Below, one piece after another: positions 44,454 to 53,507 of a DNA stretch of 64,000 nt. The stretch is from assembly GCF_024748615.1 (NCBI RefSeq), contig NZ_CP087168.1:3162001-3226000 (forward strand), written 5' to 3'. A program made the translations under genes and the position numbers. The number at the start of each line of letters is the position of its first letter. The first letter of the stretch is position 1. The DNA comes from Pseudomonas sp. B21-048 (lineage in GTDB: Bacteria; Pseudomonadota; Gammaproteobacteria; Pseudomonadales; Pseudomonadaceae). The notes beneath the pieces are model-generated. The model had not been told where the DNA came from and made no database searches. It saw nothing but the letters and a program-made list of their open reading frames with translations.

Positions 44454-46598
44454 CTACCCCTGTTGCAAACGGTGAAGGCGAGAGTAGTGGCCCGCCTGAT
44501 GCGCCAGAAGTTCGCTGTGGGTGCCCTGCTCAACGATCTGCCCACGGTCCATCACCACGATACGATGGGCATCGCGCACGGCGGACAATCGGTGGGCAAT
44601 GATGATGACGGTGCGGCCCTTGCAAATCGTCTGCATGTTCTGCTGGATGATGCGCTCCGACTCATAGTCCAGTGCGCTGGTGGCCTCGTCGAAGATAAGG
44701 ATTCTCGGGTTGCCGATCAGTGCTCTTGCGATCGCCACGCGCTGACGCTGACCGCCGGATAGTGAAGCACCATGCTCCCCAACGACCGTGTCATACCCTT
44801 CGGGCAGCTCCAGGATAAAATCGTGGGCGCCGGCCATTTTTGCGGCCCCCATCACCGTTTCCAGTGGCGCGCCGGGATCGGTCAACGCGATGTTTTCACG
44901 GATACTGCGGTTGAACAGCATGTTGTCCTGAAGGACAACTCCGATCTGCCGACGCAGCGATGACACATCGGCCAGGGCCAAGTCCATGCCGTCCACTAAC
45001 ACACGTCCTCGCTCCGGGACGTAAAGACGCTGTAACAGCCGTGTGAGCGTGCTCTTGCCCGAACCAGACCGCCCCACCACGCCGATGACCTCTCCTGCTC
45101 CGATGACCAAGCTGACACTACGCAATACTTCTGAACCGTCGGGGCGATAACGAAAATGCACTTGGTCAAACTCGACACGCCCCTTGAGGGTCGGCAGCGC
45201 GCTCCGAGTGGCCTGGGACATTTCAGTACGCGTGTTGAGAATGTCGCCAAGTCGCTGGACCGAAACACCAGTCTGTTGGAAATTCGTCCACAACTGGGCC
45301 AAGCGCATGATCGGTTGCGCCACTCGACCCGCCAGCATATTGAATGCAATCAACTGGCCTACAGAGAGTTGACCGTCGATCACCAGCCTGGCGCCTAGCC
45401 AAAGTGTCGCAACGGTGACTAGTTTGCCGATCAGAGACACGCTTTCGTTGGCAATGGTAGACAGGGTTTGCGTCTTGAAACCCGCACTGACATAGGCCGC
45501 CAACTGGTTATCCCATTTACGCGTTATCTGTGGCTCGACGGCCATGGATTTGAGCGTATCGATACCATTGACCGTTTCGACCAGGAACGCCTGATTTTCG
45601 GCCCCCCGTGCAAAACTTTCATTCAGCCGTGCACGCAACACCGGGGTAATCACCAGCGAAACCACGATGTACAGCGGCAGGGACAACAGCACCACCAAGG
45701 TCAGCCAGCCACTGTAGAAAAACATCACCGCGATAAACACCACGGAAAACAGAACATCCAGTACCAGGGTGATGGTATTGCCTGTGAGGAAGCTGCGGAT
45801 ATTTTCAAGTTCGCGGACCCGCGCAACCGAATCCCCCACCCTCCGGGCCTGGAAATACGAAAGCGGCAGCGTCACCAGGTGACGAAACAACTTCGATCCC
45901 AGCTCAACATCAATGCGGCTGGCCGTGTGGGCAAACACATAACTGCGCAGCCCACTCAAGACGGTCTCGAACACCATGATGCCCAACAGGCCGATGGCGA
46001 TCACATCCAGGGTTGTCAGGCCGTGATGAACCAATACTTTGTCCATCACGACCTGAAAGAACAAGGGCGTCAGTAGCGAAAATATCTGCAGGACAAAGGA
46101 CACCAGCAGCACTTCGCCAAGCAACTTGCGGTATTTGACAATGGCGGGAACGAACCACGTGAAATCGAACTTGGACAGATCGGCGGCCAACGATGATTGG
46201 GAGCGCAGCAACACTAATTCGCCGTTCCAGCGTGATTGAAGTTGCCGGGGGTTGATCATTTCCGGGCGCTGTGACTGCGGGTCATGAATCAGGATATTGT
46301 CCTGATCAAGACGGGCAATGATAAAAAAACTGCCATCGTTTGCGCAGGCGATAGCGGGCAATGGGGTTCTATCCAACCGCTCGAAGGGGGTGCGGATCGC
46401 CTTGGCCTTCAAGTCCAGTTGGCGGGCGGCCATCAGTATCTCCGCCTTGCCGAATACTTGCCCTTCTTCGACATACTCGTGGGCAAGCTGCTCCGGAGAA
46501 ACCGCAACGTTATGAAAGCGCGCCAGCATGGCGAGACACGCCAGGCCTGTATCGAGCAAGGCTGTCTGCTTAGCCGGCTCTGTCCCTTGTTCTTGCAT
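44454..46598 (-). CDS. Type I secretion ABC protein (HlyB-like, C39-like domain)
   Basis: A 714-residue exporter. The N-terminal C39-like domain (about 10-130) shows LLDTGLACLAMLARFHN, where the peptidase Cys is Thr, so it binds rather than cleaves substrate, as in HlyB. The six-helix membrane domain spans about 155-450. The ATPase domain has Walker A GRSGSGKST (about 510), signature [15 protein letters not shown] (about 610) and Walker B ILIFDEATSALD. Such CLD-type proteins move RTX proteins with uncleaved C-terminal signals, which fits the RTX gene downstream. It follows the TolC gene by 36 bases. Confidence 0.93.
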   Translation of the reverse strand: MQEQGTEPAKQTALLDTGLACLAMLARFHNVAVSPEQLAHEYVEEGQVFGKAEILMAARQLDLKAKAIRTPFERLDRTPLPAIACANDGSFFIIARLDQDNILIHDPQSQRPEMINPRQLQSRWNGELVLLRSQSSLAADLSKFDFTWFVPAIVKYRKLLGEVLLVSFVLQIFSLLTPLFFQVVMDKVLVHHGLTTLDVIAIGLLGIMVFETVLSGLRSYVFAHTASRIDVELGSKLFRHLVTLPLSYFQARRVGDSVARVRELENIRSFLTGNTITLVLDVLFSVVFIAVMFFYSGWLTLVVLLSLPLYIVVSLVITPVLRARLNESFARGAENQAFLVETVNGIDTLKSMAVEPQITRKWDNQLAAYVSAGFKTQTLSTIANESVSLIGKLVTVATLWLGARLVIDGQLSVGQLIAFNMLAGRVAQPIMRLAQLWTNFQQTGVSVQRLGDILNTRTEMSQATRSALPTLKGRVEFDQVHFRYRPDGSEVLRSVSLVIGAGEVIGVVGRSGSGKSTLTRLLQRLYVPERGRVLVDGMDLALADVSSLRRQIGVVLQDNMLFNRSIRENIALTDPGAPLETVMGAAKMAGAHDFILELPEGYDTVVGEHGASLSGGQRQRVAIARALIGNPRILIFDEATSALDYESERIIQQNMQTICKGRTVIIIAHRLSAVRDAHRIVVMDRGQIVEQGTHSELLAHQAGHYSRLHRLQQG

Positions 46599-46634
46599 AA
46601 ACGCTTCCGTGCAATTGCATCAATTAAGTAGGGC

Positions 46635-48068
46635 TCATTGGGTGACCGTGAATGAACGGTCGGACGTTGAGAGTTGTATCAAGTCGGGAGGAAGGAAGTC
46701 ACGTTGCGGCTCATAGTCGGTTTTCAGGTACTCGGCCAGCCTCAGAAGGTCATCGGCACTCAAGGTGCCTGCGACTTCTTTCAAACGTAGATTATTGAGA
46801 ATGTAGTCATAGCGCGCGTTGTTGTAGTCGCGCACGGCCTTGAACAGCTGACGTTGTGCATTGAGGACATCAACGGTATTACGCGTACCGACATCGGCAC
46901 CGACTTTAGATGCTTTAAGCGAGCGCTGACTCGAGATGATCGTCTGTTTACGCGCCTTTATCTGCTCTATATCTGAGTTGACCGCACGGAAGAAATTACG
47001 CGCATCGAGCACCACCTCTCGACGCTGGCTTTCCCTCAATTCCTCACTTTGGGTCAGTCGGTCATATGCCTCACGTGACTGCGAACTGGTGCGGCCCCCA
47101 CTGAAAATCGGAATAGTCATTTCCAGCGCGACACTGCTTTGGGAGACCTGGCTGCGATAACCATCCAGGCCAAAGTCACTGGGATTGCTGTAGCCAAAAC
47201 TGTCGTTGTCTCCGCGACGGTACGAAGCGACAGCATCTACGGTGGGGGCATGTCCGGCTTTGCGCTGGTTCAGGTTTTGTTCCGCTGCGCGCACGGCATA
47301 GTTGCTCGCCAATAGCATCAGGTTTTGCCCAACCGCCGCGTCGACCCACGATTGGGTGTCATCGGGCACCGGAGCGGAAACTGGCAGTTGATGCTGCATC
47401 CCCTCAATGCTCACGTAGTTGTTATTGGTCAGACGTATCAACTGCTCGAAAGCATCATCTACTTTTCGCTGAGCGAGTTTGCGATTGGCAAAAGCGTTGT
47501 CGTAAGCCGACTCGGCATCCAGAACATCCGTAATACTCGCCAGTCCACCCTTTAGTCGCCCCTGCGCTTGATCAAGCTGCTGCTTGAGCGCGACCTCTTC
47601 AGCGACTGAGGCCGCCTGTTCGTCAGTCGCACGCAATGCTTCAAAATAGGCCTCAGCCGTTTTGAGAATGAGCTCCTGCTCTTTGGCGGATAGCTCCAGC
47701 GCCGCTTGTGCAGTACTAGCCTGAGCCGCTTTCAGCTCAAACCAGAAAGCCGCATTGAACACCGGCTGTTTAAGGTTGGCTTGCACAGTCGTTCCACTGC
47801 GCTCACGCATAAGCTCAGGCTGATCACGATCAAGGCGAGTGGACTCTACTGTTGTGCCCGCACTGATGACGGGTAACAGATTGGCCCGGGCCTGCGGCAC
47901 TATTTCTTGTCGGGCGGCAAAGTCAGCGCGGGCGGCGGCAAGGTCTGAGTCATGCAGGACGGCCTGGCGATAGACGCCCATCAATTCAGCTCGATCCTTC
48001 ATGGGCGCAGCCTGCAGAAACGCAGGGAGCAAGCAGACGAACAGAAAGACGCCTCGGGCACGGCACAT
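46635..48068 (-). CDS. TolC-family outer-membrane protein of the type I secretion system
   Basis: A 477-residue TolC-family channel. A signal peptide (about 1-21, LFVCLLPAFLQAAP) is followed by two OEP halves: the first with YRQAVLHDSDLAAARADF and QARANLLPVISAG, the second from about 255 with GHAPTVDAVASYRRGD, and a late DVLNAQRQLFKAVRDYNNARYDYI. The ATG has AAGGA eight bases upstream; the longest frame adds 60 residues reading through a G homopolymer and is rejected. It is the first gene of the operon TolC-ABC-HlyD-two unknowns-RTX. Confidence 0.92.
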   Translation of the reverse strand: MCRARGVFLFVCLLPAFLQAAPMKDRAELMGVYRQAVLHDSDLAAARADFAARQEIVPQARANLLPVISAGTTVESTRLDRDQPELMRERSGTTVQANLKQPVFNAAFWFELKAAQASTAQAALELSAKEQELILKTAEAYFEALRATDEQAASVAEEVALKQQLDQAQGRLKGGLASITDVLDAESAYDNAFANRKLAQRKVDDAFEQLIRLTNNNYVSIEGMQHQLPVSAPVPDDTQSWVDAAVGQNLMLLASNYAVRAAEQNLNQRKAGHAPTVDAVASYRRGDNDSFGYSNPSDFGLDGYRSQVSQSSVALEMTIPIFSGGRTSSQSREAYDRLTQSEELRESQRREVVLDARNFFRAVNSDIEQIKARKQTIISSQRSLKASKVGADVGTRNTVDVLNAQRQLFKAVRDYNNARYDYILNNLRLKEVAGTLSADDLLRLAEYLKTDYEPQRDFLPPDLIQLSTSDRSFTVTQ

Positions 48069-48118
48069 GAACAAATCCTTTTGATAACACCGGAAGCGGC
48101 TCGACGAAAAAATGGCCG

Positions 48119-48129
48119 CCCCCCCCCCC
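48119..48129 (-). repeat. 11-base G homopolymer upstream of the secretion operon
   Basis: Eleven consecutive C on the plus strand, hence G11 on the coding strand, ending 51 bases before the TolC start. Tracts of this length slip during replication and lie where promoter spacing or 5'-leader structure could change. Sequencing error in the tract length is also possible. Confidence 0.8.
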
Positions 48130-48502
48130 AAAAACCAGGGGCGCACAAAATAGATGGGGTCGTAACTGAATGCAACAAAATCGATACCATCATCTTTCCA
48201 AGACGATTCATCGAGTCGAAGGTTTAGCCGTTTCACATTGGTGCCCACGACGCCTTGCTAAAGGCGCATGTTCGGATGGGAAGCTGACAGGATTCAGAGC
48301 TGCAAATGAGCGTTGGGCGCTTTGATGGATCAAGGAAACCAGAAACCAAAAGCAGTCAGCGGTAAGAGTGTTGGCAACAGCAAAGTGCCCCCGGTACCGT
48401 AGACATCTCAAGCACCGGAAACATGAGGATGTGGGCATCAAGGCCCAGGTGCATTTGCGGGACATTGATCAAGTGTTCATCCACACCTGCTGCGCGATAG
48501 AC

Positions 48503-48839
48503 GGCCTTGAAGGTGCGCCAGGCAAGAAAGACTGCTGCAAAAGAATTCTCGTCAGCAGCCAAGGCGCTGAGGCGATCCTCCCTTCGAGCGGCTCGAGGAC
48601 CAGTCCCCTTTGCGACCAGGGCACGCGCATTGTCGCGAGCAAAACGAGCGTCTTTAAAGCTCTGGATACATTCCCAAGGAGATGCGAGCCGGCTTGCCTA
48701 GCCAAGTGAAACGAAAATGTCAGCTCTTGACACCCGTCGAACTGACAAATAGGTGCAAGCCGTCCATGTCCTTGAGGCTGTAATTTTTTCCGAGGTTTTT
48801 TGCGTGGCGAACAGCCGTATCAGTTAAAGGAATATGCAC
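48503..48839 (-). pseudogene. P4-type tyrosine integrase remnant (N-terminal part)
   Basis: From a GTG at 48839 the minus strand encodes LTDTAVRHAKNLGKNYSLKD, DGLHLFVSSTGVKS, then TGA (48722-48720) where W is expected. It continues HFRFTWLG and RISLGMYPEL, and after a frameshift near 48655, DARFARDNARALVAKG and FAAVFLAWRTFKA. This is the DUF4102/Arm-binding N-terminal part of P4-like integrases found on genomic islands. The catalytic domain is gone. No recognisable gene lies between it and the TolC start region (48140-48500). Confidence 0.8.
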
Positions 48840-48995
48840 ATGCCCTCGTCTCGATCGATTGAGCAGAGATGTACGGGTTCCAGCAATGCATCATCTATCT
48901 AAAAACTGACACGCCCTGGGCCCGGATTTCGATGTCCGTTGTAATGTACAAAAAAGCGTGGCTGGGGGTGGTTTTCAGTAGAAATCGCTGAAACG

Positions 48996-49021
48996 AAAAA
49001 AGGACCCGAAGGTCCTTTTTT
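48996..49021 (-). terminator. Rho-independent terminator (tRNA-Gly transcript)
   Basis: An 11-bp stem (arm AAAAAAGGACC) with CGAA loop and T-rich flank on both strands. On the minus strand it lies about 43 bases downstream of the tRNA-Gly 3' end at 49064, as expected for the terminator of that tRNA gene. Confidence 0.8.
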
Positions 49022-49063
49022 CAATCACTTACAGAATCCAGTGGAACTCTGCAGTGCAATATT

Positions 49064-49084
49064 TGGAGCGGGAAACGAGACTCG
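49064..49084 (-). other. 3' end of tRNA-Gly (GCC type): attachment-site remnant
   Basis: On the minus strand these 21 bases read as the 3' end of tRNA-Gly(GCC), T-arm and acceptor including the encoded CCA (ending TCTCGTTTCCCGCTCCA). The match stops abruptly at 49085; the rest of the tRNA is absent. ICEclc/PAGI-2-type elements use the last 18 bases of tRNA-Gly as att site, and a P4-type integrase remnant lies just downstream. So this is a recombined att site, not a functional tRNA. Confidence 0.8.
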
Positions 49085-49087
49085 CAT

Positions 49088-49222
49088 CTAGCGTCCGACC
49101 CATTGAAATCTTAGGGGTTTCTTTTCTTCCCGAAGCAGGAAAAGACTCAATTTTGGACTTGTTTTTTGGGGGTATCAAGAGCAAAAAAGAAGCAGTTTTA
49201 GGCAACGCTATTGGGTTCTGCT
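49088..49222. repeat. Diverged repeat, copy 1
   Basis: The block beginning TAGCGTCCGACC and continuing TTGAAATCT, GGGTTTCTTTTCTT, AAGACT and AGCAAAAAAGA recurs in the same orientation at 63046. It starts right after the truncated tRNA-Gly end. The two copies align over about 130-140 bases with many mismatches. Origin unknown; an old mobile-element end is likely. Confidence 0.6.
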
Positions 49223-49288
49223 CATATCCAATTGGAGGGCGGCCGCGAAAACTGAGTGCAACACCTCACCCTCCGGTAAGGTGCCGCC

Positions 49289-49556
49289 ATGTCCTATACA
49301 GAACTCAGCGTCGAAGAACGCGCCACGATCCAGGTCGGGCAATATCAAGATCTTAGTCAGCGCGAGATAGCTCGAATGCTTGGCCGAAGCCCCTCTACGA
49401 TCAGCCGCGAGTTGCGTCGCAATCGATCCCTCAATGGGGGTTACGTTGCCCACGTCGCACAGGCTCACACTCGCGAGCGCCGTACAGTTTGCCGCCCCGC
49501 CAGAAAGTTGGTTCTGGGCAATGAACGCTTCGAGCTGGTGCTTCATTTGAAAGAAA
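49289..49556 (+). pseudogene. IS30-family transposase, N-terminal fragment
   Basis: MSYTELSVEERATIQ, REIARMLGRSPSTISRELRR and a following RKLVLGNERFELVLHL match the helix-turn-helix N-terminus of IS30 transposases. Homology stops near 49556; the next 30 codons are antisense to the amidohydrolase fragment. The DDE catalytic domain (about 230 residues) is missing, so it is inactive. No matching right inverted repeat was seen. Confidence 0.82.
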
Positions 49557-50265
49557 TCATATCGATGCACGCTTTCCGACAGGGATCGCCAACTCGCGGT
49601 CAGAAGCGAATCCGAACAACGTTTGGGGCGCGTCTACTAGCAACGACCGCATAAGCTGAGTCGAACACTCCAGCGCTTGAAGCTGCTCGACCACCGTACC
49701 GAAACCAATGCTTTCTTCATGTTGTGTATGGGGCCAGTCACTGCCCCATACTAAACGGCGAAGACCGAAACTCTGCTCCAACAACGGCAGTGCGGCCTGG
49801 GCGAATTCGACGTTCTGCTGATCCGTCTCCGCCAATCGATAGATGCCGGAGACTTTCATCCACATTTGCCCGCTTAGCCCCAGCTCCAACATCTCGGAAA
49901 AGCCTGGTTGATCAACGCCCAAACGCGCATCCGGACGGCCGAAGTGATCAATCACGAGTTTGATGCCGAACGGCATCAGTCGACGAATCAATCCCGGCAC
50001 ATCCTCCACCTGCCGGTGCCGCTCGACATGCCAGTCCAGTTCAGCGATATGGCCGAAGAAGTCTTTCCAGGCCAGCTTTCAGCCTGATAGTCGCCGTAAA
50101 TGTCGGCATGATCGAAACTCGTCACCCCAGGGTAAGCGCTGCGTCAATCAATCCTTGGCGCTCAGAAACCGATAGCGACCAATCACTCAAGCGCCACATG
50201 CCAAATACGATGCGAGAAAGCTCCAGACCCTGTTGCCCAAGAGCCACTCGTGGCGAAACACCCAT
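49557..50265 (-). pseudogene. Chimeric remnant: aldo/keto reductase start joined to amidohydrolase end
   Basis: From an ATG at 50265 with AGGAGAT upstream, about 55 codons encode an aldo/keto reductase start (LELSRIVFGMWRLSDWS). A one-base loss in a G run near 50125-50128 breaks the frame; the next frame continues GVTSFDHADIYGDYQAE. Near 50072-50085 this passes into an amidohydrolase (LigI/L-fuconolactonase-like family) C-terminal part: ELDWHVERHRQVED, KLVIDHFGRPD, MWMKVSGIYRL and LVWGSDWPHTQ. An internal deletion has joined two neighbouring genes. They were probably sugar-lactone genes at the end of the agl-like operon. The IS30 fragment abuts its 3' end. Confidence 0.8.
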
Positions 50266-50317
50266 TGATATCTCCTCTTCGGCGCTAGACATGCTCGTAC
50301 TTATTGACTGGCTGATA

Positions 50318-51145
50318 TCAGCCTTTCACTGCACCTGCGGTCAACCCTGAAACAATGCGCCGCTGGAAGAACAGCACCAACAATACAATGGGGATCGTCA
50401 CAATGACCGAGGCCGCCATAATGTTGCCCCAGGGCAGTTCGTGAGCGCTGCCACCGGTGATCAGAGCAATGGCTACCGGCACTGTGCGTTGTTCATTGGT
50501 CAAGGTGAACGTCAGGGCAAAGAGGAACTCATTCCACGCCGCCACAAAAGCCAATAACCCGGTCGTCACCAGAACCGGCCACATGAGCGGCATCAACACA
50601 CGGGTGATGATCGTCCATGGCTTGGCTCCGTCCATGATTGCCGCCTCTTCCAACTCCTTGGGAAGGCCCCTGATAAAAGTCGTCAGGACCCATACCGTAA
50701 AAGGAAGCGTGAAAATCAGGTACGAAAGCGTCAGGCCAAGCAAGTTATTGTAGAGACCCAGTAAACGGATCAGCTCGAACATGCCCGACAGCACCGCGAC
50801 CTGTGGAAACATGGACACCCCCAAGATGATCACGAGGATCGTGTTGCGTCCACGAAAGCGTATTCGACCCAACGCGTAAGCGGCCGTTACGCTCAGCAAC
50901 AACGACACGGCCACCACTGAGAACGCGACCAGTAGTGAGTTCAGGATATTGGCCGCAAACCGCTGTTCACGGAACACTGCAACATAGTTTTCCCAGTGCC
51001 AGAATTTAGGAAAGTAGTCGACATTGAACATCTGAGACGCCGGTTTGAGCGACGAGATGATCGCGTAGTAAAACGGAAAGACAGAAATGAAAACAATCAT
51101 CGCCACCAGTAGGTAAAAGGCGCAGGTCCCGAGCACTTTTTTCAT
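50318..51145 (-). CDS. Alpha-glucoside-type ABC transporter permease (MalG/AglG-like)
   Basis: A 275-residue permease with six helices and the EAA loop KELEEAAIMDGAKPWTIITR (about 180-200) followed by VLMPLMWPVL. It is the MalG-like inner-membrane half and pairs with the MalF-like permease encoded 11 bases upstream. The gene order binding protein-permease-permease, with an alpha-glucosidase and ATPase nearby, resembles the aglEFGAK locus of rhizobia. Substrate is probably sucrose, trehalose or maltose-like sugars. Confidence 0.9.
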   Translation of the reverse strand: MKKVLGTCAFYLLVAMIVFISVFPFYYAIISSLKPASQMFNVDYFPKFWHWENYVAVFREQRFAANILNSLLVAFSVVAVSLLLSVTAAYALGRIRFRGRNTILVIILGVSMFPQVAVLSGMFELIRLLGLYNNLLGLTLSYLIFTLPFTVWVLTTFIRGLPKELEEAAIMDGAKPWTIITRVLMPLMWPVLVTTGLLAFVAAWNEFLFALTFTLTNEQRTVPVAIALITGGSAHELPWGNIMAASVIVTIPIVLLVLFFQRRIVSGLTAGAVKG

Positions 51146-51156
51146 TGCAGATCCCC

Positions 51157-52143
51157 TTATTGCTCTTCGTCGAAGCGAACGCGACCGGCCACGATGTATA
51201 GAACGATGCAGAAGGCCACGACCAGAAACAGTAGCGTGGACGCAGCAGAACCGTAGCCGACTTCCTGGAAGTCCAGGAGCTGTTGGCGTGCATAGATCGA
51301 CATGGACATTGTCTCTTTACTGTTGGAGGTCAGCACATAAATGAGATCGAACACGCGCAAGGCATCAAGCGCGCGGAAAAGCACGGCGACCATGATGGCT
51401 GGCCGAACCAACGGCAACGTGACTTTGAAAAACACCCGCACCGGGTGGATGCCATCAATCTTCGCTGCCTCGTAACAATCGGAAGGAAGCATCTGCAGGC
51501 CGGCCAAAATCAGCAACGCCATGAATGGGGTGGTCTTCCAGACGTCTACTATCACAACGGCAATCATCGAGAGGTCCGGATCCGCCGTCCACGCTTGCGG
51601 ATGACTGATGATTCCCAGCGCCATCAATGCGTGATTCAGAATCCCGAACTGATCATTCAGCATCCAACCCCACATTTTCGCCGAGACAATGGTAGGGATA
51701 GCCCAGGGAATGAGAACGGCCGCACGCACCAATGCTCGCCCTGGAAAATTGGCATTAAGTACCAAGGCAACGATCGTCCCGAAAACGACTTCCAGGCTGA
51801 CGGATACAACCGCAAAGTACGCGGTGTTCCATACTGCATGCCACCAATCAGGATCCGTCAGCAAGCCCGACCAGCGCCCATCGTCAATAGTCAGATAATT
51901 GCCAAAACCAACAAACCGTGCACTGCTCAAATCCGCGAGGTTGGCATCGGTGAAGCCAAACCAGATAGTGCGTGCGAGCGGCCAGCCAGCGATGAGTACC
52001 AGAACTATCAGCATCGGGGCTAGAAACAACCACGCTGAGCGCACACGGTCACGCGTTAAAGAGCTATTACGAGGTCCTGAGTTGCCTGGTTTCCCGGAGG
52101 GAAAAGCATCAGCGGCAGATGCTTTAGCAGTAGTATTTACCAT
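51157..52143 (-). CDS. Alpha-glucoside-type ABC transporter permease (MalF/AglF-like)
   Basis: A 328-residue permease: a hydrophilic head (about 1-35), first helix (about 37-60, WLFLAPMLIVLVLIAGWPL), then five more helices with the EAA loop SDCYEAAKIDGIHPVRVFF (about 225-245). It overlaps the binding-protein gene's end by seven bases. It forms the channel together with the MalG-like protein. Confidence 0.9.
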   Translation of the reverse strand: MVNTTAKASAADAFPSGKPGNSGPRNSSLTRDRVRSAWLFLAPMLIVLVLIAGWPLARTIWFGFTDANLADLSSARFVGFGNYLTIDDGRWSGLLTDPDWWHAVWNTAYFAVVSVSLEVVFGTIVALVLNANFPGRALVRAAVLIPWAIPTIVSAKMWGWMLNDQFGILNHALMALGIISHPQAWTADPDLSMIAVVIVDVWKTTPFMALLILAGLQMLPSDCYEAAKIDGIHPVRVFFKVTLPLVRPAIMVAVLFRALDALRVFDLIYVLTSNSKETMSMSIYARQQLLDFQEVGYGSAASTLLFLVVAFCIVLYIVAGRVRFDEEQ

Positions 52144-53411
52144 TTTCCACCTCGACCCATTCTGTACAGTTTGCTGTCCAGATCCTTCAAACTCGTCGCG
52201 GCGTCAGTACGGCCGGAAATAACGGAATAAACGGCATTGGAGAACTCGGCGCTCACCTGACTGTATCGGCCCCCGGTGATCGCCGAAGGTCGCAATACGG
52301 CATTGGTCAATGTGTCGTGAAGGACATCAACGACCGGCCCCACAGCCGAGCGAACACTTTCGTCGCTGTAAAGGGCGGTAATCGTTGGGGAGTAACCTCC
52401 TGCGATGACACGTCGCTTCTGCTCCGCCGCGCTGGTGAGGTACATCACCAGATCCGCCGCCGCGTCGGGATTTTTCGAGTATTTGGAAACAGCTAACTGC
52501 CAGCCGCCGAGGACTGGTGTATGCCGCCCCTCTTCGCCTCCCTTGGGGAGTACCGCTATACCGACCTTTTCCTTGACAGGACTACCGGCATTGTTGGCCA
52601 GCGCCAGTGCGTAAGGCCAGTTACGCATGAACACCGCATCGCCGGACTGGAATACCCCGCGGGCCTCCTCCTCGCTGTAGTTCAGAACGCCTTGCGGGCT
52701 GATGCTGCCCACCCAGCTCTTGGCGAGCGTCAGAGCGGCGACCGCCTCGGGACTGTCAATCGTCACCTTGCCGGTGGCATCGACGATCGCGCCACCGTTG
52801 TAGCTCGACACCCACTCAAGAGCATTGCACATAAGCCCTTCGTAATTGCGGCCCTGCCAGACAAACCCCCATAACTTGTCTTGGCCGGCAGTGCGCTCGG
52901 CATCCTGAATCATCTTTGCCGTGGCGCTCAACTCTTCCCAGGTTTCGGGGACCTTGGCCTTGTACTTTTCCAGTAGATCCGTGCGGTAATACAGCACCCC
53001 TGAGTCGGCATACCAAGGCATTGCGACCAGCCGATTGCCGACTGTGTCGTTTTGGATAAGGGAAGCAAAGTGCTGGTCTGTCACGCCACCAGCCTTTTCC
53101 TTCAGGTCAACCAGGTGTTGCCCCAGGATACCCGGCCAGACGGTATCGATCTGCAATACATCGATATCCGATGAACCAGCGCTCAGTAATTGTTGATACA
53201 GCGCCAATCGGCCCGCGTCTGGTGAAGACACCACATTGACCTGGTTGCCACTTTGTTTTGCCCAGGCCTCGGCACTCTGGGTACACATTTCCAGGTCTTT
53301 GCCAGTCGCGCTGCAGGAAATGCTAATAGTCGCTGCGCTGCAGACACCTGCCTGCAGTAACGAACCCAAGAGTAGGCCCAATCCGGATGTGGTGAAGTTA
53401 CGAATATTCAT
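52137..53411 (-). CDS. Alpha-glucoside-type binding protein (SBP_bac_1, AglE/ThuE-like)
   Basis: A 424-residue extracellular binding protein with a signal peptide ending near GVCSAA. The body shows DIDVLQIDTVWPGILGQHL (about 82-100), MPWYADSGVLYYRTDLLEKY (about 130-150) and FMRNWPYALALA (about 268). These are typical of cluster B proteins that bind trehalose, sucrose or maltose. It is separated from the ATPase gene by 96 bases and overlaps the MalF-like gene, so the three importer subunits are coupled. Confidence 0.9.
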   Translation of the reverse strand: MNIRNFTTSGLGLLLGSLLQAGVCSAATISISCSATGKDLEMCTQSAEAWAKQSGNQVNVVSSPDAGRLALYQQLLSAGSSDIDVLQIDTVWPGILGQHLVDLKEKAGGVTDQHFASLIQNDTVGNRLVAMPWYADSGVLYYRTDLLEKYKAKVPETWEELSATAKMIQDAERTAGQDKLWGFVWQGRNYEGLMCNALEWVSSYNGGAIVDATGKVTIDSPEAVAALTLAKSWVGSISPQGVLNYSEEEARGVFQSGDAVFMRNWPYALALANNAGSPVKEKVGIAVLPKGGEEGRHTPVLGGWQLAVSKYSKNPDAAADLVMYLTSAAEQKRRVIAGGYSPTITALYSDESVRSAVGPVVDVLHDTLTNAVLRPSAITGGRYSQVSAEFSNAVYSVISGRTDAATSLKDLDSKLYRMGRGGKW

Positions 53412-53507
53412 ATTGTCTCCAGCCTTGCTGACGCACGGGCCACACGTGGATAGCGTTGCGCCCTGCGAAATTATTATTGTTGTGTTCTGACCTTCGGTGA
53501 CCGCATC

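Noticed and set aside
48069..48248. Longer TolC start reading through the G11 tract
   Set aside because: The extension lacks a ribosome site and puts 60 residues before a normal signal peptide.
48368..48709. Plus-strand frame of 113 codons in the TolC-integrase gap
   Set aside because: Antisense to the integrase remnant, which explains the sequence better.
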